Source: Lachnospiraceae bacterium (GTDB lineage: Bacteria > Bacillota > Clostridia > Lachnospirales > Lachnospiraceae). From it: DNA of 64,000 nt. Each line of letters starts with the position of its first letter. The first letter of the stretch is position 1. Under the pieces are notes generated by a model. The model was not told where the DNA came from. It saw only the letters and a list, made by a program, of their open reading frames with translations, and searched no databases. Shown here one piece after another: positions 36,361 through 46,162 of this stretch. The stretch lies in the NCBI GenBank assembly GCA_017621075.1, contig JAGATV010000041.1, forward strand, positions 99,989-163,988, read 5' to 3'. Made by a program: the position numbers and the translations under genes.

Positions 36361-38508
36361 TTATTTTGCAAGCATCATCATGATCTCGTTGCTTCTGTTA
36401 ATGAATTTGGTCATGGCTTCCGGTGCCAGGGGGGCATGCTGGAGCTTTGCCAGATCGTAGAGCTGTTCGCAGATCATCTCCACATTTTCTCCATCCTGGT
36501 GGGCAGTCACATACTGTACCAGCGGATGATTTGCATTCAGGATCAATGTCTCGCCTTCGCCGCCGAATGCTCCCATGTCCATACCGGGCATGGAGTACAT
36601 CTTCATCATATCCTGCATACGTCTGCTTTCCTCTGACAGTGTGATCACGGAAGAGATCTTCTTGTTCTTAAGCTTCTCCACCTTGATGGTGATCTTGTCA
36701 TTCTTTAACGCTTTCTTCATGATCTTAGCAATATTCTCAGCCTGCTCCTCCATCTCTTTCTCAGCTTTCTTGGAGGTCTTTGCTTTCAGAGCGTCCGTCA
36801 CATCCGCATCAATGCGCTGGAAATGGATTCCCTCGTTCTTGGACTCCAACTGGGAAATAAAGGGCTGGTCGATATTGTGGGTCAGGATCACCGCATCCAT
36901 CTTGGCAGCCTTGAACATATTGATATACTGGCTCTGCTGCTGTTCATCGGTGACATAGTAGATGGTCTTTTCCTTCTTTTCCTCATTTTCCTCATCTTCC
37001 TTGGCCTGATCGCCGTCTTCTCCGGCATCGGGTGTATCGGTGACCACCTCGGCCTCCACCTTATTGCCGTTTTCATCCACTGCACTGCCAGCCGGCTGAC
37101 CTTCTGCTCCCTCTTCCTCCTGATCCTGAGGTTTGATCTCCAGGCACTCAGGCAAGGTCAGATATTTTCCGTCCAGGTTCTTAAAGAGGATATAATCATT
37201 CATCTTCTCACAGAACTTATCATCCTTCAGGCAGCCGAACTTGATGAAGGGACTGATGTCATCCCAGTACTTATCATACTCTTCCTTGTCCGTCTTACAC
37301 ATACCGGACAGTTTGTCGGCCACCTTCTTGGTAATGTATTCTGCGATCTTCTTCACAAAACCGTCATTCTGCAATGCACTTCTGGATACATTCAGCGGCA
37401 GGTCCGGACAGTCGATGACACCCTTTAACAGAAGCAAAAACTCCGGGATGACCTCCTTGATGTTATCCGCGATGAACACCTGATTATTATACAGCTTGAT
37501 GGTTCCCTCAATGGATTCGTACTCCATGTTGATCTTGGGGAAGTAAAGGATACCCTTTAAGTTAAAAGGATAATCCATATTCAGATGGATCCAGAACAGA
37601 GGCTCCTTATAATCCTGGAATACCTTGCGATAAAATTCCAGATATTCCTCCCGGGTACAGTCATTGGGATGCTTGGTCCAAAGAGGCGTAGTCTCATTGA
37701 CAAGCTCCGGTCTCTTCTGTATCTTTAATTTTTCCTCAGCAGGTGCTGCCTCATCCTTCTCTTCTCCCTCTTTGGGTTCCGGATGGATCTCTTCAATGAC
37801 CACGTCATCTTCCAGCTTCTCGTCTGCCTTGATGATCTGGGTTTCCTTGGTGCCCGCTTTGGACAGATAGATTTCTGTAGGCATGAAGGAACAATACTTC
37901 TTTACCACTTCCTTTGCCTTGTATTCGTTGCAGAATTCCAGGCAGTCCTCATTTAAGAACAGGGTGATGGTGGTTCCCACTTCCGTTCTTGCGCCTTCTT
38001 CCCCGGATTCCTTTTCCACCATGGAAAATTCGGTGCCGCCGTCACACTCCCAGTGAACAGCTTTTGCGCCTGCTTTGTAGGATAGGGTATCAATATGTAC
38101 CTCATCCGCTACCATGAATGCGGAATAGAAGCCCAGACCGAAATGTCCGATGATCTGGTCAGAATTGCTCTTGTCCTTGTACTTCTCGATAAAGTCCGTA
38201 GCTCCGGAAAAAGCGATCTGATTGATATATTCCTCTACTTCATCCGCAGTCATTCCCAGTCCGTTATCCTTAAAAGTCAGGGTCTTCTTCTCCGGGTCCA
38301 CGATCACATCGATCCTGCCGCTGTACCCTTCCGGGAGGCTGTATTCTCCCATCATATCCAGCTTTTTTAACTTGGTCACGGCGTCACAGCCATTGGAAAT
38401 CAGTTCCCTGTAAAAAATATCGTGATCGGAATACAACCACTTCTTGATAATGGGGAAAATGTTTTCACTGTTAATAGATAAGCTGCCGCTTTTTGCTGCC
38501 ATATTCAT
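36361..38508 (-). CDS. htpG: Chaperone HtpG (Hsp90)
   Basis: 715 residues, about 90 longer than typical bacterial HtpG. The ATPase domain has ELISNGCDAVTKL (35-47), DNGLGM (81-86) and GHFGLGFYSAFMV (121-133). An acidic linker (about 222-268) separates the N and middle domains, and a second acidic insert lies at about 459-514. The ATG at 38508 has AAAGGAAC upstream. It has its own promoter and a perfect CIRCE site, so HrcA control is likely. It is monocistronic here. Confidence 0.96.
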   Translation of the reverse strand: MNMAAKSGSLSINSENIFPIIKKWLYSDHDIFYRELISNGCDAVTKLKKLDMMGEYSLPEGYSGRIDVIVDPEKKTLTFKDNGLGMTADEVEEYINQIAFSGATDFIEKYKDKSNSDQIIGHFGLGFYSAFMVADEVHIDTLSYKAGAKAVHWECDGGTEFSMVEKESGEEGARTEVGTTITLFLNEDCLEFCNEYKAKEVVKKYCSFMPTEIYLSKAGTKETQIIKADEKLEDDVVIEEIHPEPKEGEEKDEAAPAEEKLKIQKRPELVNETTPLWTKHPNDCTREEYLEFYRKVFQDYKEPLFWIHLNMDYPFNLKGILYFPKINMEYESIEGTIKLYNNQVFIADNIKEVIPEFLLLLKGVIDCPDLPLNVSRSALQNDGFVKKIAEYITKKVADKLSGMCKTDKEEYDKYWDDISPFIKFGCLKDDKFCEKMNDYILFKNLDGKYLTLPECLEIKPQDQEEEGAEGQPAGSAVDENGNKVEAEVVTDTPDAGEDGDQAKEDEENEEKKEKTIYYVTDEQQQSQYINMFKAAKMDAVILTHNIDQPFISQLESKNEGIHFQRIDADVTDALKAKTSKKAEKEMEEQAENIAKIMKKALKNDKITIKVEKLKNKKISSVITLSEESRRMQDMMKMYSMPGMDMGAFGGEGETLILNANHPLVQYVTAHQDGENVEMICEQLYDLAKLQHAPLAPEAMTKFINRSNEIMMMLAK

Positions 38509-38553
38509 CACGTTCCTTTCTTGTTTTAAGTTCCTGTTTTGCTTATAGACTAC

Positions 38554-38582
38554 AGTTTAATTCTCCCCAAAATAAAAGTCAA
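38554..38582 (-). promoter_or_regulatory. Promoter of htpG
   Basis: On the minus strand TTGACT (38577-38582), 17 bp, TAAACT (38554-38559). The CIRCE element lies 7 bp upstream of the -35. Confidence 0.6.
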
Positions 38583-38589
38583 GACAAAA

Positions 38590-38616
38590 TTAGCACTCAA
38601 TAAGCCTGAGTGCTAA
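38590..38616. promoter_or_regulatory. CIRCE operator (HrcA site)
   Basis: TTAGCACTC and GAGTGCTAA separated by 9 bp: a perfect match to the CIRCE consensus. It is about 80 bp upstream of htpG and downstream of the foldase gene's stop. Confidence 0.93.
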
Positions 38617-38680
38617 CAAATTGCAGAAAACGCCGTATTTACGGGCTTTTTTCATTTCTAAAATTTTCATAAAGTGCAGA

Positions 38681-39742
38681 TCAGTCCTGTGGGAAGTACT
38701 TGTCATACACAGTAAAGAAATTTGAAGTGACCACCTCATCGTCATGAATCAAGGTCACTTTTTCCCACAATTCTTCATTCAGATTCCTGACCAGCGTATC
38801 CACAAAAGCATCATACTCCTGGCCGAATACCTCTTTCTTTCTCTGCTCCACGATCTTGAGCTTATTGGCATCGGTCTCCTCTCTGTCAAAAGTACTCAGG
38901 CACTTGATGATGTAGTATCCGGCATCCGTCTCCACCACCTTACTGACCTCATCGGTTTCCAGCTCGAAAGCCACTGCTTCAAAAGCACTGTCCATCTCCC
39001 CCTTTCCGAAGGAAACGGTAATGTTGGTGTCATCGCTGTACTGGGATGCAAGCTCGGCAAAATCATGCTTCCCATCCACCGCAAGTTCCCTTACTTTCTC
39101 AGCCTCCTCCAAGACCACCGCCTTCTCCTTTTCGGAATAAGATACATGATTCCCCGCTCCGTCTTTCATGGTGGTTCCGAAAAAAAGATACTGCACTTTG
39201 ATAGTCCTTGCTTCATCGTCGCTGATCTCCGGATTGATATCCCGGATGATCTGACGATACACCTTATCCGCCATGGCATATTCCCGGTACATTTTCTCGA
39301 TCAGCTCCGTGGATACCCCCATCAGCTCCACTTCCCTTTCATTCAGGGAAGCAAAATATTCTTCCGCCGCCCCGGACACTTTTTCTGTTTCCTTTTCATC
39401 CAAAGCAACTTCCTTTTCCCTGGCCAACAGATACATGGTCTTGATCCGGGCGATCCTGGCCAGTACAGTCTCCTTCACATTCTCCTCCAGCGTGACGCCA
39501 TCCAGGGAAGTATCCCAGATCTCCTTTCCATAGACACTCTCATACTGATTTTGTATGGTGGTGAGATACACCATGATCTCCGCCTTTTTGCAGGTCACAT
39601 CCTCTATCTTAAAGATCTCATCCTTTCCAAATCCCGTGGTAAATACTACTTTTGTATTGCTTCCGTCTCTCCCGCAGGCTGCCAGGGCTCCCAGACCCAG
39701 GGCTGCCGCCAGGGCCACCGCTGCAATTCGCTTTCTGATCAT
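38681..39742 (-). CDS. PrsA/PpiC-type peptidyl-prolyl isomerase lipoprotein
   Basis: 353 residues. A signal peptide ends in the lipobox LGALAAC, so the mature protein is lipid-anchored outside the membrane. A SurA-like helical region follows, then a PpiC parvulin domain (about 180-300, with QYLFFGT, DFAELASQYSDD, GYYIIKCL). It likely helps fold secreted proteins. AAAGGGATAAG precedes the ATG, and it starts 3 bp after sbcC. Confidence 0.88.
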   Translation of the reverse strand: MIRKRIAAVALAAALGLGALAACGRDGSNTKVVFTTGFGKDEIFKIEDVTCKKAEIMVYLTTIQNQYESVYGKEIWDTSLDGVTLEENVKETVLARIARIKTMYLLAREKEVALDEKETEKVSGAAEEYFASLNEREVELMGVSTELIEKMYREYAMADKVYRQIIRDINPEISDDEARTIKVQYLFFGTTMKDGAGNHVSYSEKEKAVVLEEAEKVRELAVDGKHDFAELASQYSDDTNITVSFGKGEMDSAFEAVAFELETDEVSKVVETDAGYYIIKCLSTFDREETDANKLKIVEQRKKEVFGQEYDAFVDTLVRNLNEELWEKVTLIHDDEVVTSNFFTVYDKYFPQD

Positions 39743-39745
39743 TTC

Positions 39746-42412
39746 TTATCCCTTTCCGTTACATAATATCCTGCTTCCGCTGCTGGTCTTTTCGATGACA
39801 AGTTTCTGTTCCATGCGCTGTGCCAGCTCCGGTACATGGGAAATGATACCGATCATCTTGTTCTTTTCCACAAGCCCCATCAATGTATCGCACGCCTGAT
39901 TCAGGCTCTCTTCATCCAGGGCGCCGAAGCCCTCATCCACAAACAAAGTATCCACCCGGATACCACCGTTCATAGCCTGGATCACATCGCTCATGCCCAG
40001 CGCCAGACACAGGGATGCCTTAAAGGATTCTCCTCCTGACAATGTGCGGACAGACCGGTATTTTCCGGTATAATGGTCCATGACTCTGATCTCCAGATTA
40101 TCCTTGACCCTGCCATCCCCCACTTCTCCTACCCGGGACATCTCATATCTGCCGCCGCTCATCCGGGCAAACCTTAAATTGGCCGCCCGCAGGATCTCCT
40201 CAAAATAGCCTGCCAGTACATACTGCTCAAACACCAGCTTCTTTGGGTTGTTTCCCGACGCCATATTTTCCAAGTCCTTCACATACCCGTATTCTGTACG
40301 GTCTGTTTCCATCTTATCCAGCTTATCCCCCATCATCCTGCGGGCTTTCCTTACTTCTTCCAAATGGCGTTCCCAAGTCTTCTGTTCCTTCAGCGCTGCT
40401 TCCTTGCAGGCTTTCTGTTCTGCCAGCGATTCCCGCAGGGTGGCAAGATCCTGCTCCCTTAAGCCCTTTACTTCCTCCTGTAAATGATGGTACAGTTCTT
40501 CTGTGGAAGCCTTCTGCCTGTCGTAGGCTTCCAGCTTCTGCTCCAAGGCTTCCCTGTCCTGTCTGGAAAGCTTTGCCTGATAATATGTCGTCTCATCTAA
40601 AAAGCCGTGGGCAGAAAGCTCCTGCAAAAAAGCTTCTTTTGCCGTCTCTAACTCCCGGATCAGGCTTTCTTCCTGCTCTTTCAGCCGCTTGTGGACATTG
40701 TCCTTCTCTGCCAACAGGCCCATCAGGGCATCCGCCCGGCTGCATCTGCTGTTCAGATCGCTCAATGCCTGTGCAGGTGCCTTGTCCAGATATTCCCTGC
40801 AAAGAGGATCTTCCACCGCAGAAATCTGCTCCGTCATATTTTCCAGTTTCTGACAGATTCCCTGTAGCTGTTCCCTGTTCCCCTGTGCCTTGGTCCTGAC
40901 CTCCACCAAACGCTCCTGAAGCTGCTGCAGCCTTGCCGCTGCCTGTTCATAGCTTTTCTTCAACGTCCGGATCTCCTGCTCTGATACCACCTTCTGCTCC
41001 GGATATGCCGGAGCCGGATGACTGACAGAACCGCATACCGGGCAGGGCTTTCCCTCCTCCAGCATAGAAACCGCCAGCCCTATGGCCGACAGCGCCCTTG
41101 CGCGTTCCGCCTCCTCGCAGGCATCCTTTTTCCCCTTACAGATCTTGTCTTCCTGCAGATACTCCTGCTGCCCCTTTTCCAAAATCTGCTCCTGCTCCCT
41201 TAAGAGCTTCTCTTTCTCCTGCTTCTCCTGTCTCAGTTCCCGCACACTGCCGGACACTGCCAAAAGCTCTCTGATCCTGTCCGCTGCAGCAGCCACAGGC
41301 TTTAGCAGGCTCAGTTCCTCCTGTGCCAGGCGCTGTTCTCTCAGGGACTTCTCTCTTTCCTGTCTGTTCTTTCCAAGCTGTTCCTCCAGACGCAGGACTG
41401 CTTCCTCAGCCTTTTCCACCCAGCCGGCACTTACTGCCCGCTTTAGGGCGATCCGCTTTTCTTCCCATGCAGCTTCTTCCCGATTCAGTTCCTCCCGCTT
41501 TTCGGCTGCCTCTGCAAATCTGGCAAGCTTTTTGTTGACTTCCTCCTGTCTGGTAAGCTCCTCCGTCAGCTTCACCACCCGGCTGTCAGCCTTTTTATAC
41601 GCCTTTTTCCGGGCATCAGAAGCCTCCCCGGCCTCTTTCTCCATACAGGTAAGGACTTCTTTCAGTTCTTCGTAATTCCAGTCCTCCGCCTGTGTGGTTT
41701 TCAAAAGCCTCTCCCTGGTTTCCTCACTCCAACTGCTGTTGTCCAGCCCCACAGACAGCAGCCTGATATCCTCCTCCAGCTTCTGCTTCTGCTCCATGAC
41801 CCTGCCGTATAACTGTCTGGACCGGCTGCCAAGCTCCTGGGTAAAGCGGTCATAGACCCCTGTCCCGAAAATTTCCCGAAAGATCCGGGTCTTGTCCTTG
41901 GGCGGTGCCACAAGAAGTTTGGCAAACTCTCCCTGGGCGATCATCGAAATCTTTTTGAACTGTTGATAATCTAAGCCCAGGATCTCCTGCAGGGCTGCAT
42001 TGACTTCCCTGACTCCCTCTGTGACCTTGCCCTCAGGGTCAGTAAGGACCGCATTTTCCTTTTCCCTGGTGAAACCTTCCCGGGCTCCTCCTTTTCTCTT
42101 ACTTGGGCGCATATATTCAGGATTTCGCCGGATATGATAGCTCTTTCCCCCGTGTTCCATCAAAAGTTCCACATAAGTAGGGGTGTCCGACGCCGCAAAA
42201 TCGCTCCGCACACTGCTTCTTTCCTTGTCGTGTTCATCACCGCTCAATGCTCCGTAAAGTGCGTAGGTAATGGCATCAAAAATAGTGGTCTTTCCGGCAC
42301 CGGTAGCTCCGGTGATGAGAAAGATCCCCTTTTTCTCAAAGGCGGTAAAATCCACCTGCTGCCTGTCTCTGTAAGGTCCCCAGGCACACAGGGTCAGTTG
42401 TTTTGGTTTCAT
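39746..42412 (-). CDS. sbcC: Exonuclease subunit SbcC
   Basis: 888 residues. An SMC-like ATPase that works with SbcD to cut hairpins and protein-blocked DNA ends. Walker A GATGAGKTTI is near residue 33, the long middle part is coiled coil with the zinc-hook CPVCG, and the C-terminus has TLSGGESF and LFVDEGFG. I start at ATG 42412 (GGAGATAC upstream); it overlaps the sbcD stop by 4 bp (ATGA). Confidence 0.95.
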   Translation of the reverse strand: MKPKQLTLCAWGPYRDRQQVDFTAFEKKGIFLITGATGAGKTTIFDAITYALYGALSGDEHDKERSSVRSDFAASDTPTYVELLMEHGGKSYHIRRNPEYMRPSKRKGGAREGFTREKENAVLTDPEGKVTEGVREVNAALQEILGLDYQQFKKISMIAQGEFAKLLVAPPKDKTRIFREIFGTGVYDRFTQELGSRSRQLYGRVMEQKQKLEEDIRLLSVGLDNSSWSEETRERLLKTTQAEDWNYEELKEVLTCMEKEAGEASDARKKAYKKADSRVVKLTEELTRQEEVNKKLARFAEAAEKREELNREEAAWEEKRIALKRAVSAGWVEKAEEAVLRLEEQLGKNRQEREKSLREQRLAQEELSLLKPVAAAADRIRELLAVSGSVRELRQEKQEKEKLLREQEQILEKGQQEYLQEDKICKGKKDACEEAERARALSAIGLAVSMLEEGKPCPVCGSVSHPAPAYPEQKVVSEQEIRTLKKSYEQAAARLQQLQERLVEVRTKAQGNREQLQGICQKLENMTEQISAVEDPLCREYLDKAPAQALSDLNSRCSRADALMGLLAEKDNVHKRLKEQEESLIRELETAKEAFLQELSAHGFLDETTYYQAKLSRQDREALEQKLEAYDRQKASTEELYHHLQEEVKGLREQDLATLRESLAEQKACKEAALKEQKTWERHLEEVRKARRMMGDKLDKMETDRTEYGYVKDLENMASGNNPKKLVFEQYVLAGYFEEILRAANLRFARMSGGRYEMSRVGEVGDGRVKDNLEIRVMDHYTGKYRSVRTLSGGESFKASLCLALGMSDVIQAMNGGIRVDTLFVDEGFGALDEESLNQACDTLMGLVEKNKMIGIISHVPELAQRMEQKLVIEKTSSGSRILCNGKG

Positions 42413-43587
42413 AAAGTATCTCCTGCTTTGGTCTGTCCTTCCCGTCCGCACACTTTTGCCACATCTTCTACGATAGATTTCCGGATCTCATCCATGGGCT
42501 CTCCTTTTAGCATCTCATAGAAGTCGCCAAACAGCTCAGCCATGCCCTTCTGCTCCATGGGTATCCTGCTTTCATAGCCCCCATCCGCTCCGGGCAGGTT
42601 CTTTTCCAGAAGCACCTGCAGCACATTGGGATATACGCTGCGCAGGGTGCTTACCGGGTCGATCAGTTCCTCTGTATCCGTAAGGGATGCCTGGATATAA
42701 TCCTCCCTCCCATCACAGGAGCTGACCACCTCCCTGCTTATCAGATCGGCCAGCCTCCCCTTGATGCACCGCATCTGCCGCAGAGGCTTAAGAGGGATCT
42801 TCCGCACCGTTACCTGTCTGGGTCTCCTAAGCTCCACCAGATTTACGGATTTTGTTCCAAGTGCCTCTCCGAAGGAATATTTTAAAGGGGCACCGGAATA
42901 ATACACGTTGCCCTCCCCGATATGCTGGGGCTTATGGATATGGCCCAGTGCCACATAATCAAAACCGGCAAACACCCCTGCGGGCACATTGTCAAGACCG
43001 CCTACGTTTACATCCGTTTCGGAATCGGACAGCTGTGGCACTTCTCCGTTCTCTCCCGTGACGAAATAATGCGTTACCAGCACAGACCTCTGGTTTAAGG
43101 AAAGGGTCATGGGAGTCCTGGACAGCATCTGCTCCACCGCCATCGCCGTCTCATTGCCACCCTGGGCGGAAATCCCCACTACACCGGGCTTTACAAAGGG
43201 CATGCACACAAAAGTTACCGGCCCGTATTCATCCAACAGCACCACTGTCTTTAAGGGGGTCTGATACTCTCCTGCGATATACAGTCCCTGCCCTTCCAGG
43301 ATGCGGTCTGCAAAAGCCACCCGCTCCGGGGAATCATGGTTGCCGCTGATCATAATGACCTTGATGCCCTCTTTGATGAGCCCGGTCAGGAACTCGTCCA
43401 ACAGGCTCACTGCTTCCGCAGGCGGCACCGGCCTGTCATACACATCCCCGGCGATCACTGCCACATCCACCTTTTCCCTCAGGGCGATCTCTTTTATCTG
43501 CCCCAGGATATACTTCTGATCCTCTATCAGAGACTGCTCAAATAGTTTCTTTCCAATATGCAAATCCGCAGTGTGCAAAATCTTCAT
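42409..43587 (-). CDS. sbcD: Exonuclease subunit SbcD
   Basis: 392 residues, calcineurin-like nuclease. The metal motifs are complete: HTADLHIG near the start, AGDVYDRPVPP, ISGNHDS, and later GHIHKPQ. The ATG at 43587 has GGGAG 5 nt upstream. It opens the sbcD-sbcC-foldase operon. Confidence 0.95.
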   Translation of the reverse strand: MKILHTADLHIGKKLFEQSLIEDQKYILGQIKEIALREKVDVAVIAGDVYDRPVPPAEAVSLLDEFLTGLIKEGIKVIMISGNHDSPERVAFADRILEGQGLYIAGEYQTPLKTVVLLDEYGPVTFVCMPFVKPGVVGISAQGGNETAMAVEQMLSRTPMTLSLNQRSVLVTHYFVTGENGEVPQLSDSETDVNVGGLDNVPAGVFAGFDYVALGHIHKPQHIGEGNVYYSGAPLKYSFGEALGTKSVNLVELRRPRQVTVRKIPLKPLRQMRCIKGRLADLISREVVSSCDGREDYIQASLTDTEELIDPVSTLRSVYPNVLQVLLEKNLPGADGGYESRIPMEQKGMAELFGDFYEMLKGEPMDEIRKSIVEDVAKVCGREGQTKAGDTL

Positions 43588-43616
43588 ACATACTCCCATC
43601 AGCAATGCCTGTTATC

Positions 43617-43646
43617 AAAAAAGCACCCGGCGCAAATTCCGGGTGC
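43617..43646 (-). terminator. Terminator of ilvE
   Basis: On the minus strand GCACCCGG and CCGGGTGC form a stem, followed by TTTTTT. It lies just after the ilvE stop and before sbcD. Confidence 0.9.
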
Positions 43647-43661
43647 CTTGGTAATTCTGTC

Positions 43662-44687
43662 TTACTGGATAACGTGGATCCATCCCTTGGGAGCTTCGAT
43701 CCTTCCCATCTGGATTCCTGTCAGTGTATCATACAGCTTCTTGGTGGTAGGTCCCATCTCGGTCATGCCGCTGGGCAGGCAGATCTCCTTACCGTGGTCA
43801 ACGATTTTTCCTACAGGGGAAATAACTGCTGCCGTACCGCAAAGGCCGCACTCTGCAAAATCCTTTACCTCGTCTAAGTAAACTTCTCTCTCTTCCACTT
43901 CCAGTCCCAGGTATTCCTTGGCAACATAAACCAGGGACCGACGGGTGATGGAAGGTAAGATACTGTCAGACTTGGGGGTAACCACTTTGTTATCCTTGGT
44001 CACAAACAGGAAATTGGCACCGCCGGTTTCCTCAACCTTGGTCCTGGTTCCGGGGTCTAAGTACATATTCTCGTCATAGCCTTCCTTGTGTGCGCTCACG
44101 ATTGCGTGAAGGCTCATTGCATAGTTTAAACCTGCCTTGATGTGGCCTGTACCGCGTGGTGCTGCACGGTCAAAGTCGCTGACACGGATGGTCAGGGGCT
44201 TAACACCGCCTTTGAAATAAGGTCCTACGGGAGTACACAGGATACGGAACTGATACTCATCAGCAGGTTTTACACCGATAACAGGGTTGGAACCGAACAT
44301 ATAAGGACGCACATAGAGGGTCGCACCGCTGCCGTAAGGGGGTACGAATGCAGCATTGGCTGCCACCACCTTGGTTACCGCATCCACAAAACGTCCATCG
44401 GGCAGAGTAGGCATCTCCAGCCTTGCAGCGGAAGCATTCAGTCTCTCTGCATTCAGGTCGGGACGGAAAGTCACGATATGTCCGTCCTCGGTAGTATATG
44501 CCTTTAAGCCCTCAAATACGGTCTGTGCATACTGTAATACACCGGCACACTCATTTAAGACCACGTTGGCATCCTCAGACAGGACGCCCTCATCCCATGC
44601 GCCATTTTTAAAGTTGGATACATATCTGTAATCAGTCTGGATGTATCCAAATCCCAAATTACTCCAATCGATATTTTTCTTTTCCAT
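43662..44687 (-). CDS. ilvE: Branched-chain amino acid aminotransferase
   Basis: 341 residues, fold-type IV PLP enzyme that makes Leu, Ile and Val from their keto acids. GHIKAGLNYA holds the PLP lysine and EVEEREVYLDEV is a class IV element near the end. AAGGAA precedes the ATG. It has its own promoter and terminator, so it is monocistronic. Confidence 0.94.
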   Translation of the reverse strand: MEKKNIDWSNLGFGYIQTDYRYVSNFKNGAWDEGVLSEDANVVLNECAGVLQYAQTVFEGLKAYTTEDGHIVTFRPDLNAERLNASAARLEMPTLPDGRFVDAVTKVVAANAAFVPPYGSGATLYVRPYMFGSNPVIGVKPADEYQFRILCTPVGPYFKGGVKPLTIRVSDFDRAAPRGTGHIKAGLNYAMSLHAIVSAHKEGYDENMYLDPGTRTKVEETGGANFLFVTKDNKVVTPKSDSILPSITRRSLVYVAKEYLGLEVEEREVYLDEVKDFAECGLCGTAAVISPVGKIVDHGKEICLPSGMTEMGPTTKKLYDTLTGIQMGRIEAPKGWIHVIQ

Positions 44688-44731
44688 CGGTAATTCCTTC
44701 TTTCCTTTGATTGTGGTAACTGCTATGTTTT

Positions 44732-44760
44732 ATTATTACCCTTTTGTGCGGAAAAGTCAA
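44732..44760 (-). promoter_or_regulatory. Promoter of ilvE
   Basis: On the minus strand TTGACT (44755-44760), 17 bp, AATAAT (44732-44737). Confidence 0.6.
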
Positions 44761-44762
44761 TA

Positions 44763-45260
44763 TTAACTCTTCTTTCTGCGTTCATATTTTAAGAACTGAT
44801 AGGCAATATCAAAATAGGTCTGCTCCTCGCTGTCAGCCGTGATCTCCCATTCCTCGTCCTCATCCAGGTTGGGGAAATAGGAATCCGCCTGATACTCATG
44901 GTCGATCTTGGTCACATGGGCCACATTGCAGTAGGGAAGCAACTGCTTATAAACACTGTCCCCGCCGATGATATACACGTCCTCATCATTGTACTTCTTC
45001 AATTCCGCAAGAAGCTCCTCCACGGAATGGACCACCGTGGCATCCTTCACCTGATAATCCGGGTCCCTGGAAAGAATGATATTGGTACGCTTCTTAAGGG
45101 GCTGTCCCTGGGGGAAAGTCTCCAGGGTCTTCCTCCCCAGGACTACCACCTTGCCGATCGTTTCCTCCCTGAAATGCTTATGGTCGTTGGGGATACGGAT
45201 CAGCAATTCGTTCTTGTAGCCAATGGCCCAGTTATTATCTACCGCCACAATTATATTCAT
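44763..45260 (-). CDS. dfrA: Dihydrofolate reductase
   Basis: 165 residues; regenerates tetrahydrofolate after thymidylate synthesis. VDNNWAIGYKNELL carries the substrate Asp/Trp region and VVVLGRKTLETFP the NADPH-binding motif, with YIIGGDSVY further on. AAGGAGGACAG precedes ATG 45260. It follows thyA by 13 bp, the usual thyA-dfr pair, which supplies dTMP. Confidence 0.96.
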   Translation of the reverse strand: MNIIVAVDNNWAIGYKNELLIRIPNDHKHFREETIGKVVVLGRKTLETFPQGQPLKKRTNIILSRDPDYQVKDATVVHSVEELLAELKKYNDEDVYIIGGDSVYKQLLPYCNVAHVTKIDHEYQADSYFPNLDEDEEWEITADSEEQTYFDIAYQFLKYERRKKS

Positions 45261-45273
45261 GGGTCTGTCCTCC

Positions 45274-46122
45274 TTAAATCGCAATAGGGATATTCAGTAT
45301 CTGCTCCCCGGTCTCATAACCGTCCACCCGCACATCATTCCTGGTAAACTGATAAAAATCATGGATGTCCGGATTCAGCCAGAAGGTGGGGGCAGGCTTG
45401 GGTTCCCTGCTTATCAGTTCCCTGATGATGGGGATATGCCTGTCATAAATGTGGGCATCCGCGATCACATGGACCAGTTCACCCACCTGCATATCGCACA
45501 CCTGCGCCAGCATATGCACAAGCACGGCATACTGGACCACATTCCAGTTGTTGGCCGCCAGCACATCCTGGGACCGCTGATTCAGAATGGCATTCAGCGT
45601 CAGTCTGTCATCCCCCTTTTTCTGGGTCACATTGAAAGTCATGCTATAGGCACAGGGATACAGATTCATCTCATGAAGATCCTGATGCACATAAATATTG
45701 GTCATGATCCTGCGGCTGAAAGGATTGTGTTTCAGGTCATAGATCACTCTGTCCACCTGGTCCATCATCCCCTCCTTGTACTGATGCTTCACCCCAAGCT
45801 GATAACCGTAGGCCTTGCCGATAGAACCGTCCTCATCCGCCCATTCGTCCCAGATATGGCTGTGGAGATCATGGATATTGTTGGACTTTTGCTGCCAGAT
45901 CCAGAGGATCTCATCCGTAGCGGACTTTAACGCCGTCCGTCTGAGGGTCATGATGGGAAATTCTTTGGCAAGATCGTATCTGTTCACCACACCGAATTTC
46001 TTGATGGTGTAGGCAGGGGTGCCGTCCTCCCAATGGGGCCTTACCTTCTCCCCCTCGGTGCTGGTGCCGTTTTCCAGGATATCCCTGCACATATTGATAA
46101 AAATATTGTCTGCTAAACTCAT
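45274..46122 (-). CDS. thyA: Thymidylate synthase
   Basis: 282 residues. Methylates dUMP to dTMP. The nucleophile is in NLYPCAYSMTF, with LNQRSQDVL following, and a C-terminal helix. AAAAGGGAGGCAG precedes the ATG. It is followed by dfrA and preceded by the metallohydrolase gene 40 bp upstream, so these may form one operon. Confidence 0.96.
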   Translation of the reverse strand: MSLADNIFINMCRDILENGTSTEGEKVRPHWEDGTPAYTIKKFGVVNRYDLAKEFPIMTLRRTALKSATDEILWIWQQKSNNIHDLHSHIWDEWADEDGSIGKAYGYQLGVKHQYKEGMMDQVDRVIYDLKHNPFSRRIMTNIYVHQDLHEMNLYPCAYSMTFNVTQKKGDDRLTLNAILNQRSQDVLAANNWNVVQYAVLVHMLAQVCDMQVGELVHVIADAHIYDRHIPIIRELISREPKPAPTFWLNPDIHDFYQFTRNDVRVDGYETGEQILNIPIAI

Positions 46123-46162
46123 GCTGCCTCCCTTTTCGCTTTTCTATTTCTATACTTACCGG

